Shown: positions 1 through 5,282, counted from the stretch's first letter. The stretch is DNA of 6,452 nucleotides from Desulfurococcales archaeon (GCA_027012045.1 JALUZI010000180.1:1-6452), one strand, 5' to 3'. The notes: generated by a model from the sequence alone, not told the origin. A program made the numbers and translations.

Positions 1-1
1 A

Positions 2-133
2 TATCCAATATGGGCTCTGGAGACCCTCTTCTCTTCAACGCTCCCTGCGGCCTATTACAATAAACAGTACGCTAGACAGGATATAAACAACTGGCCAACC
101 ACAGGGCAATACACTGGTAAAACAGGAGGATAA
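2..133 (+). CDS. 3' end of an unrecognised gene cut by the left edge
   Basis: The reading frame is open from the left edge and gives about 43 residues before a TAA at 131-133. The composition is protein-like: it starts YPIWALETLF, has a YYNKQYAR segment and a DINNWPTT stretch, and ends in a Gly/Thr/Lys tail (YTGKTGG). The Tyr, Asn and Gln content would suit an extracytoplasmic or soluble C-terminal tail, but no family is recognised and no function is claimed. It is convergent with the CBS gene, whose stop is 25 bases downstream. No clear terminator lies between them, only a short GGGTTTTAG stretch at 135-143. The main doubt is that the fragment is short and could be a chance open frame; no competing frame with a ribosome binding site was seen here. 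Confidence 0.5.
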   Translation, partial: YPIWALETLFSSTLPAAYYNKQYARQDINNWPTTGQYTGKTGG

Positions 134-158
134 AGGGTTTTAGAACTGAATAACAGGA

Positions 159-542
159 TCAGTACGTGCTTAACTCAATGTCGGACAGGCTTACAACACC
201 TTGAAGCCTACCGGACTTGTCTACTACAGGCAGATGCCTCGCCTTTATCTTAGCCATCAACTCCTTGGCCTCCTCTACAGTAGCGTCAGGCGTTATGGTG
301 ACGGGGTTCCTAGTCATCACTTCTTTTATAGGAGTAGTCAATGGGACCTCCTTAGCCACTACTCTCTTCAGTAGGTCTCTCTCAGTGAATATTCCAACTA
401 TCTTACCCTCGGAGTCAACCACCGGTATGGCCCCTATATTCAGTTCCGCCATCTTCTTGACAGCTACTAGAATACTCTCATTCTCCCCGACCGTAACCGG
501 GGTTTTTAACATGACGTCTCTAACCCTGTACTCCTGGCTCAA
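159..542 (-). CDS. Two-CBS-domain (Bateman module) protein
   Basis: This is a stand-alone CBS pair of 127 residues. CBS1 spans about residues 7-60 and contains GIFTERD at 50-56; CBS2 spans about 72-125 and contains GVVSLSD at 115-121. These G-h-x-S/T-x-x-D stretches are the family's usual ribose/phosphate contacts for adenine nucleotides such as AMP, ATP or SAM. There is no effector domain, so the protein probably acts as a cytoplasmic nucleotide-sensing regulator whose partner cannot be deduced here. The start is TTG at 542, supported by AGGTG at 554-550 with a 7-base spacer; an in-frame TGA lies just upstream at 557-555. The next internal start, an ATG at 512, would cut into CBS1. The gene is divergent from the small gene at 677 and probably shares its promoter region. 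The ligand is unknown. Confidence 0.93.
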   Translation of the reverse strand: MSQEYRVRDVMLKTPVTVGENESILVAVKKMAELNIGAIPVVDSEGKIVGIFTERDLLKRVVAKEVPLTTPIKEVMTRNPVTITPDATVEEAKELMAKIKARHLPVVDKSGRLQGVVSLSDIELSTY

Positions 543-574
543 CTGGGGACACCTTCATGGAAGATTTCATCCTG

Positions 575-582
575 TTTTATAT
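575..582 (-). promoter_or_regulatory. Possible TATA box for the CBS gene
   Basis: The minus strand reads ATATAAAA here. Initiation about 25 bases downstream would fall near 553, almost on top of the Shine-Dalgarno motif (554-550), which is tight. The AT-rich core inside the dyad at 589-614 is an alternative TATA element for this gene and would give a leader of roughly 34 bases. The choice between the two is open. Confidence 0.4.
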
Positions 583-588
583 TCAATT

Positions 589-614
589 GCAATGGGATAA
601 TTATATACCATTGC
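589..614. promoter_or_regulatory. Inverted repeat flanking a TATA-like core; candidate operator
   Basis: GCAATGG at 589-595 is perfectly inverted as CCATTGC at 608-614. The 12-base spacer (596-607) is the AT-rich GATAATTATATA, which resembles a TATA element on both strands. Arm centres are 19 bases apart, close to two helical turns, as expected for a dimeric regulator binding one face of DNA. The site lies between the divergent CBS gene and the small gene at 677, so a bound protein could block TBP/TFB for either. The symmetry is seen directly; the operator role is inferred. Confidence 0.4.
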
Positions 615-676
615 CAAGAGGGTTATGGTAAATAAGGAGCCGTGCTACCATTTAGTATATGACGAGGTGTTTACCA

Positions 677-1006
677 GTGGAAGACGAGAATGTGTCTAAG
701 ACCAAGGCCGTATTCGAAGGAGAAGCAAGGATAGGCGAGGTTATGGGAGGGTTCCAAGCCATCAGGCTTTCACCCGAGGACATGAGCTCGCCTCTATCCT
801 TCCAAATGGCGCTCACCAGGATCTACGAGTCACTAATGAAGAGCCTGGAGGAAGGCCCTAAGAAGAAGTATTTCGCAGAGGTACGCTTCAAAGACGATAT
901 GGGGAACCCTGTTGTCATAAGCATTGATCTAGGGGACAAGCCCCCGCTGTTCTCCAGTGACAAGGTCAAGGCTAGGGTTCTCGTGGAGATATATGAGGAG
1001 GAGTAA
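677..1006 (+). CDS. Small acidic protein of unknown function
   Basis: I do not recognise this 109-residue protein. It is rich in Glu, Asp and Lys, has no signal peptide or membrane segment, and probably forms a small cytoplasmic alpha/beta fold. A central amphipathic helix (FQMALTRIYESLMKSLEEG) is followed by a KKKYFAEVRF strand and a NPVVISIDLG strand, and the C-terminus is acidic (EIYEEE). The start is placed at GTG 677 because GAGGTG at 664-669 sits 7 bases before it. An in-frame ATG at 659 would add 6 residues but would put that motif inside the coding region and has no ribosome binding site of its own. It is divergent from the CBS gene and convergent with the PhoH-KH gene, with 8 bases between their stop codons. 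Confidence 0.8.
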   Translation: MEDENVSKTKAVFEGEARIGEVMGGFQAIRLSPEDMSSPLSFQMALTRIYESLMKSLEEGPKKKYFAEVRFKDDMGNPVVISIDLGDKPPLFSSDKVKARVLVEIYEEE

Positions 1007-1014
1007 AAGAGGGT

Positions 1015-2148
1015 CTAGCCCCGTTTCTTCTTTGGGGGAACAGGCTCCTCTACCCTAACCCCCACGCCTAGGAGTCTTTTCAGCGCTTCCTCTATGAACT
1101 TGGCGTAGAACCCTTTCTGCCCTATGAAAGCTCCTATACCGTCCCTCGACACTACGAACACTATGTCGGAACCTATGAGATCTGTCTTCCTAACGTGCTT
1201 GTGCACCCATGGGACCGGGTGAATGGCTTTTACTATACCCGTGAAATCTAATGAGAGTTCTACTCCCCTTATCTTCAACCCTGTTTCCTCCTCTATTTTA
1301 TTGATTCTCTCGCCTCCTGAGCCGATTAACCTTGGTAGATGGCCTTCCTTGACTACTATGATGGAATCTGGAACGTGTTCAGCTGTAATGCCCCAAATCT
1401 CTTTCAGGTCCCTTAGGTCCAAGACGGTTATTATAGACGCGTCGGGAGCTATCCTGCTGGCTGTTGTGTATACTTCCCGCTCCGTTTCCGATAGATCCCT
1501 GCTCCTCATATGTGATTCGAGGAGAAGCTTGATGCCCAGCCTGGCACCGGGCCTTACTATATCTCTTAGACCCATGTCAACTACTTCGGTGCCCTCTATC
1601 TCTCCTAGTAGGAGGCTCCTAGCTTGTTTAGCAGCATTCTCGCTGCGCGCCTGCAGTATGGGGTCGCCTATTATTATTAGCCTCGAGTTCTCCCCTAGCC
1701 TCAGTATGATCTCTGTTATGACCTGAGGCGTAACATTCTGCACGTCATCCATTATTATGAGTGATCCATCGAAGCTTCTACCCCTGAGCAGGTGAGGGTG
1801 AACGTACACTATTTTCCCCTTCGACTCCAGATCCTCTATCACTCCGAGGTCAATGTACCTGTAAACCAGGTCTCTCAAGTAGCCCCTCATCTCCCTAAGC
1901 CATGTGTCACTGTTCTCGAGAAGTGTGAGTTCACTACTCGTCTCCACGTCGACCAGTGGTCTTGATATGACCAGCTTAGAGTAAACCCCCTTCAAAACAG
2001 AGTCTATCCCGTAGACAAGGCTGATCATGCTCTTACCAGTACCGCTCGGCCCGAAAACACCTACAATTCTAGGTGTAGGGTTTTTAAGGACTTTGAAAAG
2101 CCTCTTCTGCCCGTTCGTTTTCGCGGTTATTTTACTTGTGAAATCCAC
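1015..2148 (-). CDS. PhoH-family ATPase fused to C-terminal KH RNA-binding domains
   Basis: This is a predicted cytoplasmic RNA-associated P-loop NTPase of 377 residues. In this numbering Walker A is GPSGTGKS at 33-40, the PhoH-typical HLLRGRSF lies at about 119-126, and the Walker B/QN motif IIMDDVQN is at about 131-138. LIIIGDP at about 157-163 matches the PhoH 'GD' motif. A KH-like segment with IGSGG (about 275-279) follows, then a second with IGQKG (about 342-346), and a basic PPKKKRG tail. PhoH proteins usually have DEAQN; here the second acidic residue is Asp. Exact substrates of this archaeal group are not established; RNA remodelling or quality control is an inference from the KH domains. 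The start is GTG 2148, 6 bases after GGTGAG (2160-2155). An in-frame GTG at 2202 has no ribosome binding site and lies upstream of the likely TATA box; ATG 2169 is an alternative. Confidence 0.9.
   Translation of the reverse strand: MDFTSKITAKTNGQKRLFKVLKNPTPRIVGVFGPSGTGKSMISLVYGIDSVLKGVYSKLVISRPLVDVETSSELTLLENSDTWLREMRGYLRDLVYRYIDLGVIEDLESKGKIVYVHPHLLRGRSFDGSLIIMDDVQNVTPQVITEIILRLGENSRLIIIGDPILQARSENAAKQARSLLLGEIEGTEVVDMGLRDIVRPGARLGIKLLLESHMRSRDLSETEREVYTTASRIAPDASIITVLDLRDLKEIWGITAEHVPDSIIVVKEGHLPRLIGSGGERINKIEEETGLKIRGVELSLDFTGIVKAIHPVPWVHKHVRKTDLIGSDIVFVVSRDGIGAFIGQKGFYAKFIEEALKRLLGVGVRVEEPVPPKKKRG
1019..1038 (+). terminator. Possible T-rich terminator of the small gene
   Basis: Just after the stop at 1006 the plus strand carries CCCC, a pyrimidine-rich TTTCTTCTTT (1024-1033) and GGGGG, which could form a short stem with a T-rich loop. 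Archaeal termination often needs only T-rich DNA. The stretch also encodes the Pro/Lys-rich tail of the opposite gene, so it may be coding bias alone. Confidence 0.2.
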
Positions 2149-2185
2149 TCTCAACTCACCCTTATCCATGAACTGGTGTGTTGTG

Positions 2186-2194
2186 AAATAAAAA
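2186..2194 (-). promoter_or_regulatory. Probable TATA box of the PhoH-KH gene
   Basis: The minus strand reads TTTTTATTT. Initiation about 26 bases downstream would fall near 2164, just before the GGTGAG motif at 2160-2155 and the GTG start at 2148. This spacing is the main argument against the longer reading frame beginning at 2202, which would overlap the promoter. Confidence 0.55.
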
Positions 2195-2237
2195 CTAGCC
2201 ACACCGGGAAGGTGGATATTCGTCCTTCTACTAATCC

Positions 2238-2245
2238 ATATTTAT
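2238..2245 (+). promoter_or_regulatory. Probable TATA box of the nitrilase-family gene
   Basis: ATATTTAT lies about 26 bases before a predicted initiation point near 2267. The Shine-Dalgarno motif AGGTG follows at 2272-2276 and the TTG start at 2285, giving a short leader of about 18 bases. Confidence 0.5.
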
Positions 2246-2248
2246 TCC

Positions 2249-2284
2249 CCAGGGACAACCAGGGATTATTCAGGTGTCCCAGGG
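2249..2284. repeat. Phased CCAGGG motifs and an inverted repeat in the nitrilase promoter/leader
   Basis: CCAGGG starts at 2249, 2259 and 2279, which are 10- and 20-base offsets, so all three lie on one helical face. A weaker TCAGGT starts at 2270. GGGACA (2252-2257) is also inverted as TGTCCC (2275-2280), with the right arm directly after the Shine-Dalgarno motif. The region lies just downstream of the TATA box. The pattern is seen directly; regulatory use is inferred, and CCAGGG-like words also occur inside the nearby gene. Confidence 0.3.
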
Positions 2285-3079
2285 TTGGCTATGGTTAAAG
2301 TCGGGATAATACAGTTCTCCAGGAATGACAGCGACATAGAGCATAACTTCTCTAGGGTAAAAGACTTACTCTCAACTTCCACGTCCGAGATAGTGTTCCT
2401 CTCGGAGAATTGGCTGTCCAGGGAACCCGTCGATATTATCAGGTACATGGACCTGGTCGGCGAGCTGTCTGCAGAGTACAGTGGAGGCGTGCTATTCGCT
2501 GGTTCACAATACGTGAAACTGGGTAACACGGTTAGAAGCATCGGCCTGGCGGGAGAGTCAGGTGAGGTGCGGCTGACCTGCGAGAAAATTTTCCCCTCAG
2601 CCGCTGTGGGAGAGAGGGAATGGCTTGCTCCAGGGACGTACATTGGACCCATACAATCTGGGCCTGTGAGTGTTGGATGTGTAGCATGCGTCGACGTTAT
2701 GTACCCTGAAATCCCCAGGCTCCACGCCCTAGACGGGGCCCTCATCATATATAACCCGTCCAGCATGCCGTACGACAGGATGAAACTATGGCATAGTGTT
2801 GGAGTTTCCAGGGCTGCTGAGAACCAGGTGTTCTTCGTTGGAGTTAATACCCTAGGGACTACCTACGCTGATGGAAGGCCCACTAAGGGGGGTAGCTTCA
2901 TCGCTGATCCTGTCGGGAGTATCCTGCTAAACATAACGGAGGAGGAAGGCTTGTTTGAAGCCAGCTTAGACACTAGTGTAATCGGGGATGTGAGGAATAG
3001 GAGGCGTTACATCGAGGATGTAAGGAACACTGTGTCAGAGTTCTATTCTAGGTTTAGGTTCATGCTGACACACAGATAA
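2285..3079 (+). CDS. Nitrilase-superfamily carbon-nitrogen hydrolase
   Basis: This cytoplasmic amidohydrolase of 264 residues has the usual single-domain length of the family. The Glu-Lys-Cys triad is visible: Glu41 in FLSENW, Lys101 in CEKIFPS and the nucleophile Cys136 in ACVDVMYPE. The later family motif RAAENQVFFVGVN is at 176-188, followed by a glycine-rich GGSFIADPVG segment. Members cleave non-peptide C-N bonds in amides, carbamoyl compounds or nitriles; nothing here identifies the substrate, so no finer name is given. The glutamate motif reads SEN where many relatives have PE, which may mark a divergent branch. The start is TTG 2285, 8 bases after AGGTG (2272-2276); ATG 2291 is possible but less well spaced. 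It is divergent from the PhoH-KH gene and convergent with alba. Confidence 0.92.
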   Translation: MAMVKVGIIQFSRNDSDIEHNFSRVKDLLSTSTSEIVFLSENWLSREPVDIIRYMDLVGELSAEYSGGVLFAGSQYVKLGNTVRSIGLAGESGEVRLTCEKIFPSAAVGEREWLAPGTYIGPIQSGPVSVGCVACVDVMYPEIPRLHALDGALIIYNPSSMPYDRMKLWHSVGVSRAAENQVFFVGVNTLGTTYADGRPTKGGSFIADPVGSILLNITEEEGLFEASLDTSVIGDVRNRRRYIEDVRNTVSEFYSRFRFMLTHR

Positions 3080-3084
3080 CCCTT

Positions 3085-3104
3085 AATTCTTCGGGAGAAT
3101 TTTT
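3085..3104 (+). terminator. Hairpin plus T-tract after the nitrilase-family gene
   Basis: AATTCT (3085-3090) and AGAATT (3096-3101) form a 6-bp stem around a 5-base loop, TCGGG, and run into T residues to 3104. The element begins 5 bases after the stop codon. Thermophilic archaea mainly terminate at T-tracts, so the T-run may matter more than the weak AT-rich stem. Confidence 0.4.
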
Positions 3105-3126
3105 ACGGGGAAGTTAATGTTTTGGG

Positions 3127-3172
3127 AAAAACTTTCTGCTAGTGCCCTGTATGCATATGGGATGGCTTAGCC
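3127..3172 (-). terminator. Possible terminator region downstream of alba
   Basis: On the minus strand, after the alba stop, a small GGCTAAGCC dyad (3172-3164) is followed 32 bases later by TTTTT (3131-3127). A similar dyad, GGCTAAAGCC, sits at 3194-3185 over the last alba codons. The stems are only 4 bp, so the T-run is the better candidate. The rest of 3105-3181 shows no gene. Confidence 0.2.
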
Positions 3173-3181
3173 TGGGCGTGT

Positions 3182-3475
3182 TTAGGCTTTAGCCAGGACT
3201 ATCTCTATGGTTGATACCCTGCTAGTCCTGCCGTCAGGGTTGGTGACCTGCTGGCTCCCGATGGTTACCGACTTCACTGTCAGGTTCTTGAGGAACCTGT
3301 TCCTGACTATCTCGGCAGTGTCTACTGCCTTGCATATGCTTCTGCCGCGTGCCTTTATTATTACTTCGTTCGCGTCGGTGTTGCTGAGCAGGGTTAGGGT
3401 TGCTAGTACGTAGTTCATAACGGGCTTTTTACCGATGAGGATTACGTTTGCAGGTGTAGGTGTTCCTTCCTCCAT
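3182..3475 (-). CDS. alba: Alba DNA/RNA-binding chromatin protein
   Basis: Alba is a small dimeric protein that coats double-stranded DNA in archaea and also binds RNA. This copy has 97 residues, the normal family length. The N-terminal signature IGKKPVMNYV (14-23) carries Lys16 and Lys17, the position corresponding to the acetylatable lysine of Sulfolobus Alba1. KARGRSICKAVDTAEIVRNRF (41-61) is the core helix region, with Phe61 at about the residue used in Alba1 dimer-dimer contacts. The loop GSQQVTNPDGRTSRVSTIEI (73-92) matches the beta-hairpin arm that enters the minor groove. The start ATG 3475 follows AGGTGA (3487-3482) by 6 bases. It has its own strong-looking promoter and a structured leader, so it is probably transcribed apart from the upstream thiolase gene. 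Retention of Phe61 suggests the Alba1 rather than the Alba2 type. Confidence 0.97.
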   Translation of the reverse strand: MEEGTPTPANVILIGKKPVMNYVLATLTLLSNTDANEVIIKARGRSICKAVDTAEIVRNRFLKNLTVKSVTIGSQQVTNPDGRTSRVSTIEIVLAKA

Positions 3476-3500
3476 GACTTCTCACCTTCTATTCTTCACG

Positions 3501-3539
3501 ACCTAATGTATTCATGCCTTGACGGCATATTGTTTAGGT
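3501..3539 (-). promoter_or_regulatory. Nested inverted repeat / predicted hairpin in the alba 5' leader
   Basis: Two nearly concentric inverted repeats are present. The outer arms are ACCTAA (3501-3506) and TTAGGT (3534-3539); the inner arms are ATGCC (3514-3518) and GGCAT (3524-3528) around a 5-base loop. In the minus-strand RNA this gives a 6-bp outer stem, an internal loop of 5 and 7 bases, and a 5-bp inner stem. Its 3' end lies 13 bases before the alba Shine-Dalgarno motif. With initiation predicted near 3548, the whole structure would be in the mRNA leader. It could equally be a protein-binding site in DNA. Confidence 0.45.
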
Positions 3540-3568
3540 GCTATTTTGATTCTAGTGGTTCCTGTATT

Positions 3569-4519
3569 CTATAAAAACCTTTCCTTTGACATGGCTTTCG
3601 TTATAGTCTCTCTGAGACGGCAGAAACTACATACCTTCCCCGAGCTAGGCATCCCGCATAACTCGCACTCCCTGAGCTGTTCCCGGGGCGTGTTAAGCAT
3701 TGGCAGAATCTTGCTCCAGAGGTTCCCAATGAACATCGCTTTGAAACCAGGTATCTCCCCCTCTATCTCGTCTATCTTGCCTGCTATGAGCGAGCTTAGC
3801 TTCCTGGGAGGCGGCTTATACGGGCAGGAGGACTCTACTACTGGTAGATCGTTAGCTAAAACATACTTTCTCGTCTCCTCGTTTGATACGAGGCAGAGTG
3901 GTTTGATCCTAGTGGCCATCTTAGGATGGATCGAGTCTTCCCTTGGAACCTGTTTCACTAAATCCTTAACCATTCCAGTGACAATGTTAACGGCGGAGAA
4001 ACGTGTGAAATCATCCAGGTTGTGACCAGTGGCAACAGCGTCAAACCCTTTTTCCACGGCGTATTTGTTTAGTATGTATCTCTTCACGGTGCCGCATACA
4101 CTGCATGGCGGCCGGCTTATTTTCCGTTCAAGGAAGAGTTCTGCTGCGTCTCTAATAGTGAAACCGTACTCTTCCTTTATATCAACAACGTCTATATCGA
4201 CCCCGGCGAGCGTTGCCGCTTTAGCCGCGGCTTGCATTGATTCAGCGCTGTAAACCGGTATGCCTAGATTGATGAACAGCGCCTTTATCTCAATTCTCCC
4301 CCCGTAGAGATGGCTCAGTATATGTAGAAGTGACACACTGTCCTTACCGCCCGATACACCTACTAGTAGCCGTTTCACTCCTCTGAGTAAACCGTGTCTC
4401 TTAACGCACCTGTCCACTTTGGCTTGGATGAACCTGGAATAATGCTCCTTACACAGATACCCCTTGTATTCGGGTACATACGTGAATCCCGGTGACCCGC
4501 ATATCTTGCACTTACCCAT
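3569..4519 (-). CDS. ttuA: TtuA/Ncs6-family tRNA 2-thiolation protein
   Basis: This adenylating tRNA sulfurtransferase has 316 residues. It probably makes 2-thio-ribothymidine-54 (TtuA role) or 2-thiouridine-34 (NcsA role) in tRNA, using sulfur from a ubiquitin-like carrier. An N-terminal zinc finger has Cys4, Cys7, Cys23 and His26. The ATP-pyrophosphatase loop SGGKDS is at 56-61. Three cysteines expected to hold a [4Fe-4S] cluster are Cys139 and Cys142 (CSVC) and Cys232; the 93-residue spacing is close to that in bacterial TtuA. GHNLDD is at 165-170. A C-terminal zinc finger has Cys285, Cys288, Cys297 and Cys300. The start is ATG 4519, 6 bases after AGGTG (4530-4526); TTG 4534 would add 5 residues but overruns that motif. 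It lies 15 bases after the small membrane-protein gene, probably in one operon. The choice between TtuA and NcsA is not settled. Confidence 0.9.
   Translation of the reverse strand: MGKCKICGSPGFTYVPEYKGYLCKEHYSRFIQAKVDRCVKRHGLLRGVKRLLVGVSGGKDSVSLLHILSHLYGGRIEIKALFINLGIPVYSAESMQAAAKAATLAGVDIDVVDIKEEYGFTIRDAAELFLERKISRPPCSVCGTVKRYILNKYAVEKGFDAVATGHNLDDFTRFSAVNIVTGMVKDLVKQVPREDSIHPKMATRIKPLCLVSNEETRKYVLANDLPVVESSCPYKPPPRKLSSLIAGKIDEIEGEIPGFKAMFIGNLWSKILPMLNTPREQLRECELCGMPSSGKVCSFCRLRETITKAMSKERFL
3570..3577 (-). promoter_or_regulatory. Strong TATA box of alba, inside the end of the thiolase gene
   Basis: The minus strand reads GGAAAGG followed by TTTTTATA, a close match to crenarchaeal BRE plus TATA promoters. 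The TATA core overlaps the last codons and TAG stop of the upstream sulfurtransferase. Initiation about 26 bases from the box centre would fall near 3548, giving an unusually long leader of about 73 bases before the alba ATG. Confidence 0.6.
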
Positions 4520-4534
4520 TATTTGCACCTGCAA

Positions 4535-4858
4535 CTAGTGCTCGTCGACCTTGATTACCTCCATGGTTTTAGCGTCCATCAAGACGGATACTCCTACAAC
4601 TCCCCTCCTCGATATCCATAGAATTTTAACCCTATCCTTAAGAGGGCTCTCAACGACCACAGCCGTGGCCTTCGGCTCCTCTTCCAGGAATTGTTTAACC
4701 TCTTCAAGCTCAAGTGTCTTCTCTATGTGGCTTCTATACTTGTTTATCAGCCGTTTCGTCGAAATAATCCATTTAGCCATGACTACAGCAATAATCAATG
4801 TCAACGCTACTGCTACCCAGAAGGCTAGGCTCCATACCTCAATAGGCATCATAATCAT
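4535..4858 (-). CDS. Small single-pass membrane protein of unknown function
   Basis: This 107-residue protein has one N-terminal hydrophobic helix (about residues 7-30, rich in Ala, Val, Ile and Leu). A basic segment follows (STKRLINKYR), which by the positive-inside rule places the C-terminal part in the cytoplasm. Then comes an acidic helix (about 46-62) and a beta-rich end with KILWISRRGVVGVSVL. No family is recognised. The start is ATG 4858; no Shine-Dalgarno motif precedes it, and an AT-rich GATAAATAG (4891-4883) lies about 29 bases upstream, so the message may be leaderless. ATG 4852 or 4849 are alternatives. The gene is followed at 15 bases by the thiolase gene, so co-transcription is likely, but the sequence shows no functional link. 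Confidence 0.8.
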   Translation of the reverse strand: MIMMPIEVWSLAFWVAVALTLIIAVVMAKWIISTKRLINKYRSHIEKTLELEEVKQFLEEEPKATAVVVESPLKDRVKILWISRRGVVGVSVLMDAKTMEVIKVDEH

Positions 4859-4928
4859 CCGGGGTAAATGTCTATAAGCATTCTATTTATCTCATTCCTC
4901 CCCATACAGGGTGAGAGGTGCTTTACAT
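4859..4928. promoter_or_regulatory. Divergent promoter region with Shine-Dalgarno motif for the plus-strand gene
   Basis: This stretch separates the membrane-protein gene (minus) from the 117-residue gene (plus). CTATTTATC at 4883-4891 and TCTATAAG at 4871-4878 are the TATA-like elements; the first is suitably placed for both directions. GAGGTG at 4915-4920 lies 8 bases before ATG 4929 and fixes that start over the in-frame GTG at 4911, which overlaps the ribosome binding region. No strong dyad was found. Confidence 0.45.
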
Positions 4929-5282
4929 ATGTGCGAATGCCAGGGCTTGGAGGGGTGGAGCCTCGTCAAGTGCATCGCTCCCCCTAGAGGGGACTATGAA
5001 TACACTACAAAGTTGAAGACAGGCATAATCTTCGCTATTAACAGCGAGGGTTTCTTCACGAGACACCAGGGACACCAGGGGGGCCTCCCGTTTATAACTA
5101 CATACGATAAACACGTGGATCCCTCGGTTCTCGAGGAGAAGGGTCTCGTTAGGCTTGACGATGTACTGTGCGGTGTGGCTCACTCATTACTGGAGGCAGC
5201 TGCCCATGGGTCTATGGAGGCTAGGGAAAAGCTGGAGAAGTGCAGGGAGTTGATAAGGAGTATACTTGAAGAATGTATCTAA
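4929..5282 (+). CDS. Unrecognised 117-residue cytoplasmic protein
   Basis: I do not recognise the family. The protein starts MCECQGLEGW and has five cysteines, three of them in the first 15 residues (Cys2, Cys4, Cys14); metal binding is possible but there is no clear finger pattern. A central part (TTKLKTGIIFAINSEGFF) looks beta-rich. It is followed by a short HQG-HQG repeat, and the C-terminal half is helical (LCGVAHSLLEAAAHGS, then EKLEKCRELIRSILEECI). There is no signal peptide or membrane helix. The start is chosen from GAGGTG at 4915-4920. It is convergent with tmcA, and the two stop codons overlap: TAA at 5280-5282 here, and TAG at 5281-5279 on the other strand. Confidence 0.82.
   Translation: MCECQGLEGWSLVKCIAPPRGDYEYTTKLKTGIIFAINSEGFFTRHQGHQGGLPFITTYDKHVDPSVLEEKGLVRLDDVLCGVAHSLLEAAAHGSMEAREKLEKCRELIRSILEECI
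5062..5079 (+). repeat. In-frame 9-base tandem duplication
   Basis: GACACCAGG occurs twice back to back (5062-5070 and 5071-5079) inside the unrecognised gene and produces HQG-HQG in the protein. An exact 9-base copy keeps the frame and looks like a slippage event or a short functional His/Gly repeat. Confidence 0.8.

Noticed and set aside
125..142. GGAGG-like ribosome binding site near the left gene end
   Set aside because: The GGAGG is made of Gly codons before the stop, and no start codon follows at a suitable distance.
285..320. Possible C/D box RNA on the minus strand (GTGATGA at 320-314, CTGA at 288-285)
   Set aside because: Both boxes are codons within the second CBS domain (EVMTRNP and TPDA). 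No second C'/D' pair or terminal stem is present.
217..600. Open frame of 127 codons on the plus strand
   Set aside because: It is the antisense shadow of the CBS gene; the minus-strand frame has clear CBS motifs and a ribosome binding site.
2266..2766. Open frame of 166 codons on the minus strand
   Set aside because: It overlaps the nitrilase-family gene, whose catalytic residues are intact, and its composition is low in recognisable domains.
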